Below the pieces are notes generated by a model that searched no databases, was not told the DNA's origin, and was given only the letters and a program-made list of their open reading frames with translations. A DNA stretch of 34,459 nt, taken from an uncultured Maribacter sp. GTDB lineage: Bacteria; Bacteroidota; Bacteroidia; Flavobacteriales; Flavobacteriaceae. A program made the position numbers and the translations under genes. The stretch lies in contig CALHVP010000212.1 in NCBI GenBank assembly GCA_938038975.1, forward strand, positions 1-34,459, written 5' to 3'. Of this stretch, positions 15,890-23,049 are shown piece by piece. How positions within the stretch are numbered: position 1 is the stretch's first letter; each line of letters begins with the position of its first letter.

Positions 15890-17600
15890 AAATGACATAA
15901 AAAAGAAGCTGCGTTCAAAGGCAGAGGCCCAAGTAAAACAGATGCTAAATTCAAACCAAGATATTAACTTGGAAAAGGCGAGAACTCTTATGCATGAGCT
16001 AGAGGTACATCAAGTGGAACTAGAGATGCAGAATCAAGAACTGCGTGAAGCTCAGCATTTATTAGAAGACGTACGCGATCAATATACCGACCTGTTCGAT
16101 TTTGCGCCTGTAGGCTATATCTTATTAAACAAAAAAGGCGTAATACAAAACATAAACCTTACCGCCTGTACTATGATGGGTCTAGACCGTTTACTAATCA
16201 AGGGGAAACCCTTTTCTACCTTTATGTCGGGGAGCGAATCGGGAATCTTATTCTTAAAATTACGGGAAGCATTCCAGAGTAAAATCCTCGAACCATTTGA
16301 ACTTCAAATTAAGGGCAATGGTAACGGTATGTTTACTGCCTTAATCCACGGAACGGTTGCGGAAAATCAAGTAAGCGAGTCAATTTGTCGACTATCGATG
16401 CAAGATGTGACTCAGATACGTGAAGTCGAGGCCCTACAGCAAAAGCACAAAGACCTTGAAAGCGAAAAAGAAAATATAGAGCGGTATCTAAATCTTGCCC
16501 CAGTTATTTTTCTTTTATTGGACAACGAATATAAAGTGCAACTAATCAATCAAAAAGGCTGCCAACTATTGGGGTACGAAAAACATGTATTACAAGGCAA
16601 GAAATGGTTCGAATATGTTGGGAATACAAGTAATCAAGATGAAAACTCTAAACCCACCCATTTTTTTAAGTACAAGAAGTTGCTGTCACAACCTTATTTT
16701 GAGAGTGAAGTACGTACCGAAAATGGAGAAATACGACTTATCGGGTGGACGAATACTAGCATAAAAGATAAGTTTGGCCAAACCATTGGTATCTTATGTG
16801 CGGGAGAGGATATTACGGAGCGAAAAAAATTGGAGCTCATTAAAGAAAAATACACTACTAATTTAGAGGAAACCGTAAAAGCACGGACCAAGGAATTAAG
16901 CGAGGCCTTAGAAGCAGAAAAAAAAATCAACGAATTAAAAAGTGCTTTTATTACCATAGCATCTCACGAATTACGCACCCCCTTAACAATAATATTATCT
17001 TCTATTACCTTAATTGATAGATATTATAAAATGGGAGTTTATGAGAAACAACCCAAATTAATCAAACGTATACAACAGGCTTCAAAACAATTTACCGTAA
17101 TTCTAGATGATTTTCTTTCCTTGGATAAACTCGAAAGAGGTGTTGTTCGTATTACTAAAGAAAATATTGAACTTCAGGAATTTACACAACACATATTAGA
17201 GGATATGGAGGGGATTTTGAAACCTGGACAACAAATTATCCATACCTACACTGGAGGCACAAATATCATACAAGATCGAAAAATATTGCACCATATTATA
17301 TCGAACCTGCTATCGAATGCCATAAAATATTCCGACAAGGACATTGAAATCCATACTTTATTGGAAAACGACAAAGTGATTGTTAAGGTCAAGGACAAAG
17401 GTATTGGTATTCCACAGGAAGACCAGCACTACCTCTTCCAGCGTTTTTTCCGAGCAAAAAATGTAGAACACCTTCCAGGAACTGGTTTAGGCCTTAGTAT
17501 AGTAGAACGGTATGTAGATTTGCTCAACGGTAAAATTGAATTCACCAGTATTGTGGATAAAGGCAGCACGTTTACTTTAGCGTTACCATCAGAGGCGTAA
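15879..17600 (+). CDS. PAS-domain sensor histidine kinase
   Basis: This 573-residue protein has no membrane segment. An N-terminal helix ('LMHELEVHQVELEMQNQELREAQ', about 32-65) is typical of kinases paired with CheB/CheR fusions. Two PAS domains follow (about 66-185 and 200-315, the second ending in 'GILCAGEDITERKK'). Then come a coiled coil, HisKA with 'IASHELRTPLT' (phospho-His about 362) and HATPase_c with N-box 'ISNLLSNAIKYS', G1 'VKDKGIGIP' and G2 'GTGLGLSIV'. It should autophosphorylate in the cytoplasm and signal to a receiver, perhaps the response regulator at 17809. The start overlaps the CheB-CheR gene, and they share the promoter at 12803. No haem- or flavin-binding signature can be read safely from the PAS sequences. 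Confidence 0.93.
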   Translation: MVNENDIKKKLRSKAEAQVKQMLNSNQDINLEKARTLMHELEVHQVELEMQNQELREAQHLLEDVRDQYTDLFDFAPVGYILLNKKGVIQNINLTACTMMGLDRLLIKGKPFSTFMSGSESGILFLKLREAFQSKILEPFELQIKGNGNGMFTALIHGTVAENQVSESICRLSMQDVTQIREVEALQQKHKDLESEKENIERYLNLAPVIFLLLDNEYKVQLINQKGCQLLGYEKHVLQGKKWFEYVGNTSNQDENSKPTHFFKYKKLLSQPYFESEVRTENGEIRLIGWTNTSIKDKFGQTIGILCAGEDITERKKLELIKEKYTTNLEETVKARTKELSEALEAEKKINELKSAFITIASHELRTPLTIILSSITLIDRYYKMGVYEKQPKLIKRIQQASKQFTVILDDFLSLDKLERGVVRITKENIELQEFTQHILEDMEGILKPGQQIIHTYTGGTNIIQDRKILHHIISNLLSNAIKYSDKDIEIHTLLENDKVIVKVKDKGIGIPQEDQHYLFQRFFRAKNVEHLPGTGLGLSIVERYVDLLNGKIEFTSIVDKGSTFTLALPSEA

Positions 17601-17808
17601 TCCTTTATTCATGATTTGCTTTTATTGTCGTTTCCTACTTTTTTCTCGTTAACCCATAGCAACAACTCCTGCAAACGAATTTTCGCTAACAACAGGCAGG
17701 AATACCCATAAAAAATGAGCTGCCTAAAAAAATTTCGTACAAATTTACACACAATATTGAAAGAAATTTAATACCTTCTTGTGCCAAAACATTTCAAAAT
17801 TAACTACT

Positions 17809-18186
17809 ATGCCAACCATTCTTCTTGTTGAAGATGATAAAACAATCTGTGAAAACACCATGGAAATTCTAGAGATGGAAGGTTACACAGTTGTCACGGC
17901 TAATAATGGCAAAAAGGGTTTCCAAAAAATAAAGCACCTTAGACCTGATCTAATTATTTGCGATATCTTAATGCCAGAAATGTGCGGTCTTGAACTCCTA
18001 GCAAAATTAGGGTCCCATCCAAAACTAAAAACTATTCCCCTGATATTTTATAGTGCCAGGTCCGAAAAAAAGGATATTAAAACCGGAATGGATCTAGGTG
18101 CTTATGATTATATCGTAAAGCCTTCCGACCTGAAAGACCTTCTGGCTTCCATACAAAAATGCCTTTTGGAACGGAAACCCTATTAG
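17809..18186 (+). CDS. Single-domain response regulator
   Basis: The true start is the ATG giving MPTILLVEDDKTICENT; the track start at 17779 is TTG. This 125-residue receiver has no output domain. It shows the acidic pocket 'VEDD', the phospho-acceptor Asp in 'IICDILMPEM' (about 52), Ser in 'IFYSARSEKKD' and the conserved Lys in 'YIVKPSD' (about 104). It lies about 210 bp after the kinase on the same strand and is the obvious partner. As a stand-alone receiver it may act by protein contact or as a phosphate relay, perhaps back to CheB-CheR. No TGAY-N4-RTCA site precedes it, so it is either read through from the kinase or has another promoter. Confidence 0.9.
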   Translation: MPTILLVEDDKTICENTMEILEMEGYTVVTANNGKKGFQKIKHLRPDLIICDILMPEMCGLELLAKLGSHPKLKTIPLIFYSARSEKKDIKTGMDLGAYDYIVKPSDLKDLLASIQKCLLERKPY

Positions 18187-18541
18187 AAATTCTTTTTTCG
18201 CTTAATACAAAACATAAATTTGGTCTATACCCAAAACCAAAGAATTACTTCTCTATCCGATTGAAATACAGAGTAGTGGTTAAGTCCATATGCAATTTAT
18301 CATTAAATGATTTCAGTATGCATGAAGAATCAAACTACCTCGAGAACAGGAAATCCCATCTTCACATATACCACAACAATACAAAATCATTTTAGTGAGG
18401 TAACACACATACAGAGATACCCCTCTTCCCATGCATGAAAGTTAAAGGAAATCTAAAAATCGGAAAAGCATATAAAACGATGAACCTAGTTCTTAAGGCC
18501 ATCCAAAAATCCAACCTACCGTTGTTCCATTTACCTCTGAC
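18187..18541. other. Intergenic stretch without recognisable gene
   Basis: Between the response regulator and the small-RNA promoter I find only short chance frames with no protein-like composition (18159-18395 is a shadow frame). I see no terminator with a strong stem and no repeat. Confidence 0.4.
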
Positions 18542-18584
18542 TGATCTACATCATTTTATAGTCATTACTCTAATTTTACTTTTA
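18542..18584 (+). promoter_or_regulatory. Crp/Fnr-like promoter, site 8 (orphan)
   Basis: ACTGATCTACATCATT holds TGATCTACATCA (18542-18553). The -7 element TACTTTTA (18577-18584) starts 23 bp later and is identical to that of site 11. No open reading frame follows before a strong terminator at 18675-18715, so the promoter seems to make a non-coding transcript. Confidence 0.7.
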
Positions 18585-18589
18585 ATTTA

Positions 18590-18716
18590 TAGGTGGTCTA
18601 CTATTCTAAAATAGGGTCGAAGAAAGATTTGTAAATAAAGCCACACATAACGGGGGTTAAATCGTGGCCTACTTAAAAAGTGTTCAAAAAAAGTGAAGTT
18701 TTTTGGACACTTTTTG
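18590..18716 (+). ncRNA. Candidate small regulatory RNA under the shared promoter
   Basis: The predicted transcript starts a few bases after the -7 element at 18577-18584 and ends at the intrinsic terminator at 18675-18715, giving about 125 nt. There is no ATG in this interval and no open frame of note. Internal structure includes the small hairpin CTATTCTAAAATAG and a near-direct repeat of GTGGTCTAC/GTGGCCTAC. Its promoter is indistinguishable from those of the stress genes, and it lies directly in front of the BON-protein promoter. I infer a regulon-controlled small RNA. An alternative is an untranslated leader with an attenuator in front of the BON gene. I do not recognise the RNA family. 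Confidence 0.5.
18675..18715 (+). terminator. Strong intrinsic terminator of the candidate small RNA
   Basis: AAAAAGTGTTCAAAAAA pairs with TTTTTTGGACACTTTTT across a 7-nt loop (one G-T pair), a 17-bp stem that ends in a T-run. It lies 18 bp before the next activator site, so it separates the small RNA from the BON gene. Confidence 0.8.
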
Positions 18717-18733
18717 TTAAAAAATAGCAGCAC

Positions 18734-18776
18734 TGATCTGCATCATTTTAAAACCTAGTACTCAAGAATATCTTTG
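18734..18776 (+). promoter_or_regulatory. Crp/Fnr-like promoter, site 9
   Basis: ACTGATCTGCATCATT holds TGATCTGCATCA (18734-18745). TATCTTTG (18769-18776), a perfect TAnnTTTG, begins 23 bp later. It drives the triple-BON gene at 18814 and starts only 18 bp after the small RNA's terminator. Confidence 0.75.
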
Positions 18777-18813
18777 ATGCTATAATGAATTGTTTAATCT
18801 AAAATTGAATATT

Positions 18814-19482
18814 ATGAAAACAGATGCAGAAATCAAAGAAGATGTATTAAATGAATTGGCATGGCAGCCAAACGTTGATGAGACAGAAATCGGCGTAATC
18901 GTAGAAGATGGAGTTGTAACCCTTAGTGGTGTACTAAACAACTATTCCAAAAAAATAGCCGCTGAAAAGGCGGTTAAAAGTGTTGAAGGTGTTAAAGCCT
19001 TAGCTGGTGATATAGAGGTCAAATATGGCGACAGCTTCAAGAAAACGGATAAAGAAATTGCAAAGGCAGTTGTAGATGCTTTGAAATGGAACTCATCGGT
19101 ACCCGAAGAGAATATCAAAGTGAAAGTAGAAGATGGTTGGGTTTACCTTTCAGGAGAGGTCAAATGGAGCTATCAAAAAAATGCTACAAAACGTGCAGTT
19201 GAAAACTTACTGGGTGTTCGTAATGTTATCAATAGTATTACCTTAAAGCAAGACGTAAAACCATTTGAGGTAAAGGATAGAATTAAAAAAGCGTTTGAAC
19301 GTTCTGCTGAAATAGATGCCAACAAAGTAACTGTTATAACTGATGGTAATACAGTAACCTTAAAAGGTAAGGTGAGCTCCATAAAAGAAAAGGAAGAAGC
19401 AGAAACCGCTGCATATAGAGCTCCAGGAGTATTCCATGTAAAAAACGAACTAAGGGTTCAATATTACACAGCGTATGCATAA
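18814..19482 (+). CDS. Triple BON-domain protein (paralogue 1)
   Basis: The start is ATG 18814 (MKTDAEIKEDVLNELAW); the track start at 18790 is TTG and lies too near the -7 element. The roughly 222-residue product consists of three BON domains (about 3-70, 76-147, 152-220). Each has the 'V.DG.V.L.G.V' strand pattern, as in 'VEDGVVTLSGVL', 'VEDGWVYLSGEV' and 'TDGNTVTLKGKV'. BON domains bind phospholipid membranes or act in stress tolerance (OsmY is the model). There is no signal peptide here, unlike OsmY, so it should stay in the cytoplasm or at the inner face of the membrane. It is single in its unit and closed by a hairpin terminator. A close paralogue lies at 22375. Confidence 0.9.
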   Translation: MKTDAEIKEDVLNELAWQPNVDETEIGVIVEDGVVTLSGVLNNYSKKIAAEKAVKSVEGVKALAGDIEVKYGDSFKKTDKEIAKAVVDALKWNSSVPEENIKVKVEDGWVYLSGEVKWSYQKNATKRAVENLLGVRNVINSITLKQDVKPFEVKDRIKKAFERSAEIDANKVTVITDGNTVTLKGKVSSIKEKEEAETAAYRAPGVFHVKNELRVQYYTAYA

Positions 19483-19516
19483 AATCTATAAAGCATTACT
19501 ACCATTATCTATTGCT

Positions 19517-19556
19517 AATGGCCCTAATTTATAATGTAAATCAGGGCCATTATTAT
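19517..19556 (+). terminator. Hairpin terminator after the first BON gene
   Basis: AATGGCCCT (19517-19525) pairs with AGGGCCATT (19543-19551), followed by TATTAT. The 17-nt loop is AT-rich. It lies 35 bp after the BON stop codon. Confidence 0.7.
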
Positions 19557-19622
19557 ATTCAACAGACTTTATAAACTTTTCCAACCTCTAGGATTTTCTT
19601 TTGATATAAAATTATGTGAAAA

Positions 19623-20390
19623 ATGAAAATTGTATCTTGGAATGTCAATGGAATTCGCGCTATTACTAAAAAAAAACAATTTTTTGAATACATTGAAAAA
19701 CTGAAGCCAGACATACTTTGTTTACAGGAAACGAAGGCACAGGACAACGAAGTAGAAAATGCGTTAGCTCCCGTTATTGGCTATCACCACTATTACAATG
19801 CCGCTGATAAAAAAGGATATTCTGGCACGGCATTATTAACCAAATTAGAACCCTTGAATGTAGTTCTTGATCTTGGAATCCCCCAACACGACATCGAAGG
19901 AAGAGTTCAATGTGCGGAATACGAAAGTTTTTATCTAGTAAACGTATATGTTCCCAATTCGGGACAACAATTGGAGCGGCTTAACTATCGCAAAACTTGG
20001 GATGCCGATTTTTTAAAATACCTAAAGCGGCTAGAAAAGAAAAAACCAGTAATAGCCTGTGGGGATTTTAACGTGGCACATCGCCCAATAGACCTTAAAA
20101 ACGACATGACCAACTACAACAAAACTGCCGGCTACACCCAAATCGAAATTGACGGAATGGATAATTTTATAGCTGCCGGATTTGTAGATTCCTTTAGAGA
20201 ATTAAATCCAGAAAAAATAGCCTATACCTATTGGAGTTATCGCTTTAAATCTCGGGAACGTAATACAGGTTGGCGTATCGATTATTTTTTATTGACCAAC
20301 TCACTAAAAGATAAGGTGAAAATGACCCAAGTATATTCAGAAGTGATGGGGTCGGACCACTGTCCCATCGGGCTACAAATCAAAATCTAA
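19623..20390 (+). CDS. xth: Exodeoxyribonuclease III / AP endonuclease
   Basis: This 255-residue protein matches the ExoIII/APE1 family from end to end. It starts MKIVSWNVNGIRAI and has 'LCLQETKA' (metal-binding Glu), 'VNVYVPNSG', 'CGDFNVAH' (Asp/Asn of the active site), 'YTYWSYRF' and the C-terminal 'SDHCPI' with catalytic Asp-His. It cleaves DNA at abasic sites and trims 3' ends in base-excision repair, in the cytoplasm. No TGAY-N4-RTCA site precedes it, so it may be outside the shared regulon although surrounded by members. It is convergent with the gene at 20489. Its function fits well with the LigD-type polymerase encoded 3 kb away. Confidence 0.95.
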   Translation: MKIVSWNVNGIRAITKKKQFFEYIEKLKPDILCLQETKAQDNEVENALAPVIGYHHYYNAADKKGYSGTALLTKLEPLNVVLDLGIPQHDIEGRVQCAEYESFYLVNVYVPNSGQQLERLNYRKTWDADFLKYLKRLEKKKPVIACGDFNVAHRPIDLKNDMTNYNKTAGYTQIEIDGMDNFIAAGFVDSFRELNPEKIAYTYWSYRFKSRERNTGWRIDYFLLTNSLKDKVKMTQVYSEVMGSDHCPIGLQIKI

Positions 20391-20488
20391 AAACGCTCTC
20401 AATACTACCCTATTCCAGTATATTGGTTTAACTAGCAAGTTCCAAAACAAGATGTTCTTTAAACTAGTAATTTAATCAAAAGCATCGT

Positions 20489-20899
20489 TTATAATTTCCT
20501 AGCGTAACCAAAAACCATTTTTTTAAAGTCCTTAAATTCTTCGGAAAAAACTTCCATCCTTTTGTTGAGCTTTCGATGTTGAACACGGTAATTACCATCT
20601 GAAATTCCCTTTTCACCTTTTTCCAAACGGGCCAGTAGTTTTTCGTGGGCAATAATATCGTCCCCCAAATAGTCAAATAAATTTTCATGTACGATATCTA
20701 AATTCTTTAGCATTTTCCCATATTCGGTTTCATTGGTTTCCCGTTTATTAAGCAGGTTAGCAAAGAATCGTGTCTCATCTTTCCAAAAGGCAACGGTACT
20801 GAGCCATTCGCGACTTTCTTCATGTAATACATTAAGGCCTGCACCTAGTACTAATTCTATTTTAGGATTTTCTGTTTTTGTTTTTGTTTTTGTTTTCAT
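20489..20899 (-). CDS. Helical hypothetical protein with KT-repeat N-terminus
   Basis: This 136-residue protein begins MKTKTKTKTENPK, encoded by a six-base tandem repeat. The body is helical ('EWLSTVAFWKDETRFFANLLNKRE', 'LDIVHENLFDYLGDDIIAHEKLLARLEKG') and ends 'DFKKMVFGYARKL'. It shares its W..FW.DE and HE spacing, plus overall length, with the protein at 10952-11344 in the ftsH operon, so I take the two as paralogues. No named family is recognised; no signal or membrane part is present. No TGAY-N4-RTCA site is seen upstream, in contrast to its paralogue. Confidence 0.65.
   Translation of the reverse strand: MKTKTKTKTENPKIELVLGAGLNVLHEESREWLSTVAFWKDETRFFANLLNKRETNETEYGKMLKNLDIVHENLFDYLGDDIIAHEKLLARLEKGEKGISDGNYRVQHRKLNKRMEVFSEEFKDFKKMVFGYARKL
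20874..20896 (-). repeat. Hexanucleotide tandem repeat in coding start
   Basis: On the plus strand GTTTTT is repeated about four times (20874-20896), encoding Lys-Thr pairs at the N-terminus of the 20489-20899 protein. Change by whole units keeps the frame; slips within the T-runs would not. Confidence 0.7.
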
Positions 20900-21391
20900 C
20901 TTATGTGTTTTTAATTTGTATTTAAAGGTTATACCCTCTTAATTCTAATAATTTTCCAAAAATTTGTTGCTCAGCCAGCTGTATGGTAAATTAATTTTTA
21001 TTTAAGCAGGATGGCACTATAGCTACACGCCTTGTGTTATATTTAGCAATTACCTTTCGTCATTACTTTAATTCTTTTCCTATTTTGTTGAATCAAGAAA
21101 CCGATACTTCTACTTTTGCTGTTAACATAAACAACTTCTATTAAATTGATAATTTAGTTGTACTCTTATCACAATATTGAGTTTGCCTCTTGTTCTGGAC
21201 TTTCGTTCCTCGTTTCCTTTTCACTTAATCTTTTCTCATTAACTTAATAAGGAATTAGCTTTATGACTATTATTAACCTTTCGTCATAAATCTCTAAGGT
21301 TTGTTGACTTCTTTTTTAAACATTTTTGATATCTCTTGTAGAAACATCTTCGTCTACACCCATAATAGTATAATTGCTTCATATGATTTCT
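20900..21391. other. Gene-free AT-rich interval
   Basis: About 490 bp between two same-strand genes. I find no convincing open frame, RNA fold or TGAY-N4-RTCA site. It should contain the promoter of the 20899 gene, but I cannot point to a clear -7 element, and the sequence past the sigma-factor stop shows no strong terminator. Confidence 0.4.
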
Positions 21392-22165
21392 TTACTCTGA
21401 TAGCGTATACCTATTATATAAACTAGCCTCAAGGCTCTTGCGCGCATTTTCTAAAAGATGTCGTACCTGTTCAAAGCTTTGGCCGCGTATCATCGCAATT
21501 TCCTCAAGTGTAAATTCGTATTTTGTCGCTAATTCAAAGACTGTTCGCATGGGCAAGGGCAGATGATATAATACCATATCCGTATGATTTCGAATGTTCT
21601 CCTTACCAAGATCTTTGTCCAATTGATACATGATTTCCTTTTTATCCTCTTCCACAAAAACATGGTTGAGAACACGGTGGCTCCTATGGTACAATATATC
21701 TTCCAGCTCCTCTAACATAACTCCATCCCCGTTACCATTAGTACTAAATTCATCTTGCATTTCATCCCATTCGGGTTTTGCAAAAACATCAATATTTTCA
21801 AAAAAATACACATTGAACTCCTCATCAATACTAGTATCTTCCAAAAGCGCATTGACATTTTTGAACAACCATGGATAAAGATCCTCCTTGTCTTTTACCT
21901 CGTCAAAATAGTTGTAAGCCTCAACTAACAGTTGATCTAAAAAATACTCCACATTGTATTTTCTTTCAGGGAGTTTTCCTTTTAGCATAACCGTATTCAA
22001 CCTATCTGTAATGTATCTTTTTACTTGGGGTATTATTTTTAACAAGAGCTGATTGAAGGCGTTCATTTTACCTTTGGCATGGTAGGTATTTAAATCATTA
22101 TAAGTACATGTCACGTATATGCGAAACTCCTTTTGACTTTTGTAGTTGATTATTCTTTCTTGCAT
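21392..22165 (-). CDS. Sigma-70 family RNA polymerase sigma factor (ECF-like)
   Basis: The track start (22225) lies inside the activator site at 22220-22231, so I place the start at ATG 22165 (MQERIINYKSQKEF), just after the inferred transcription start. The product has about 257 residues. The C-terminal 60 residues have a sigma region 4 pattern: 'LPLPMRTVFELATKYEFTLEEIAMIRGQSFEQVRHLLENARKSL', with turn and recognition helix 'TLEEIAMIRGQSFEQVRHLL'. The N-terminal half ('MNAFNQLLLKIIPQVKRYITDRLN') would be region 2, though it is divergent, and the linker is longer and more acidic than in typical ECF factors. I infer a sigma factor; a sigma-like regulator without full polymerase-binding function is the alternative. 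Confidence 0.7.
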   Translation of the reverse strand: MQERIINYKSQKEFRIYVTCTYNDLNTYHAKGKMNAFNQLLLKIIPQVKRYITDRLNTVMLKGKLPERKYNVEYFLDQLLVEAYNYFDEVKDKEDLYPWLFKNVNALLEDTSIDEEFNVYFFENIDVFAKPEWDEMQDEFSTNGNGDGVMLEELEDILYHRSHRVLNHVFVEEDKKEIMYQLDKDLGKENIRNHTDMVLYHLPLPMRTVFELATKYEFTLEEIAMIRGQSFEQVRHLLENARKSLEASLYNRYTLSE

Positions 22166-22188
22166 TAGAACGAAATTAATATTGGTAG

Positions 22189-22231
22189 CAAAAATGCAAA
22201 CCAGATACCTTGTGCAAAATGACATAAATCA
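22189..22231 (-). promoter_or_regulatory. Crp/Fnr-like promoter, site 10
   Basis: On the minus strand, ACTGATTTATGTCATT holds the palindrome (22231-22220). CATTTTTG (22196-22189), one mismatch from TAnnTTTG, lies 23 bp downstream. It would start transcription near 22180, just before ATG 22165 of the sigma-factor gene. Confidence 0.65.
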
Positions 22232-22282
22232 GTCGTATCAATTTTTTATTAGGTAGTTATCATTGTAAAATCATTTCCTTAC

Positions 22283-22325
22283 TGATGTACATCATTTCAA
22301 AGACAGTAAGATGCTATTACTTTTA
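22283..22325 (+). promoter_or_regulatory. Crp/Fnr-like promoter, site 11
   Basis: ACTGATGTACATCATT holds TGATGTACATCA (22283-22294). TACTTTTA (22318-22325) begins 23 bp later. It drives the BON / LigD-type polymerase / esterase operon. It is back to back with site 10, 51 bp away; the two divergent promoters use separate palindromes. Confidence 0.75.
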
Positions 22326-22374
22326 ATGTGATTTAACAGATTTCCGTTTATTAGGAAATGAAAACAATATAATT

Positions 22375-23046
22375 ATGAAAACGGATGGAAAGATAAAACA
22401 GGATATTTTAGACGAACTGGTATTTCTACCCGACATAGACGAAACCCAAATTGGTGTCATCGTTGAGGACGGGGTAGTAACCCTGACCGGTTTCGTAGAT
22501 GCCTATCCAAAGAAGGTAGCTGCAGAAAAAGCGGTGCGAAGCGTGGCCGGGGTACAGGCCGTTGCTGAGGACATAGTAGTAAAGTATGGTGACGACTATA
22601 AAAAAACAGATAAAGAAATTGCTAAGGCTGCGGTACATGCCCTTAAATGGAATGCATCAGTGCCTAAAGAAAAGGTAATGGTAAAAGTAGAGAATGGCTA
22701 TATCTATCTTACAGGGAACTTAACCTGGGAATATCAACAAAATGCGGCAAAATGGGCGGTTCAAAACCTTTTAGGTGTAAAGGGGGTCGTCAACAACATC
22801 GAACTTGCACCAACTGTAGAACCTTTCAACATATCTGGAGAGATAAATAAAGCTCTTGAACGCTCAGCAGACCTTGCAGCAAAAGGTATACGAGTCCAAG
22901 TTGACGGGAGCACGGTTCAATTAAAGGGACGGGTATATTCACATAGAGAAAAGAAATTGGCCGAAAGAGCCGCTTACAAAGCCAAAGGGGTTACCAAGGT
23001 GCAAAACGATATTGTTGTACAACTCTATCCCGAATTTGCCGATTAA
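22375..23046 (+). CDS. Triple BON-domain protein (paralogue 2)
   Basis: The 223-residue protein begins MKTDGKIKQDILDELVFL and aligns by eye along its whole length with the protein at 18814 (both have 'IGVIVEDGVVTL', 'KKTDKEIAKA', 'ALKWN.SVP'). It has three BON domains (about 3-70, 76-147, 152-218). The third reads 'VDGSTVQLKGRV'. There is no signal peptide, so cytoplasmic. Unlike paralogue 1, it heads an operon: the LigD-type polymerase begins 3 bp after its stop and the esterase-like gene follows. Gene duplication, then different operon placement, is the simplest history. Confidence 0.9.
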   Translation: MKTDGKIKQDILDELVFLPDIDETQIGVIVEDGVVTLTGFVDAYPKKVAAEKAVRSVAGVQAVAEDIVVKYGDDYKKTDKEIAKAAVHALKWNASVPKEKVMVKVENGYIYLTGNLTWEYQQNAAKWAVQNLLGVKGVVNNIELAPTVEPFNISGEINKALERSADLAAKGIRVQVDGSTVQLKGRVYSHREKKLAERAAYKAKGVTKVQNDIVVQLYPEFAD

Positions 23047-23049
23047 AAC

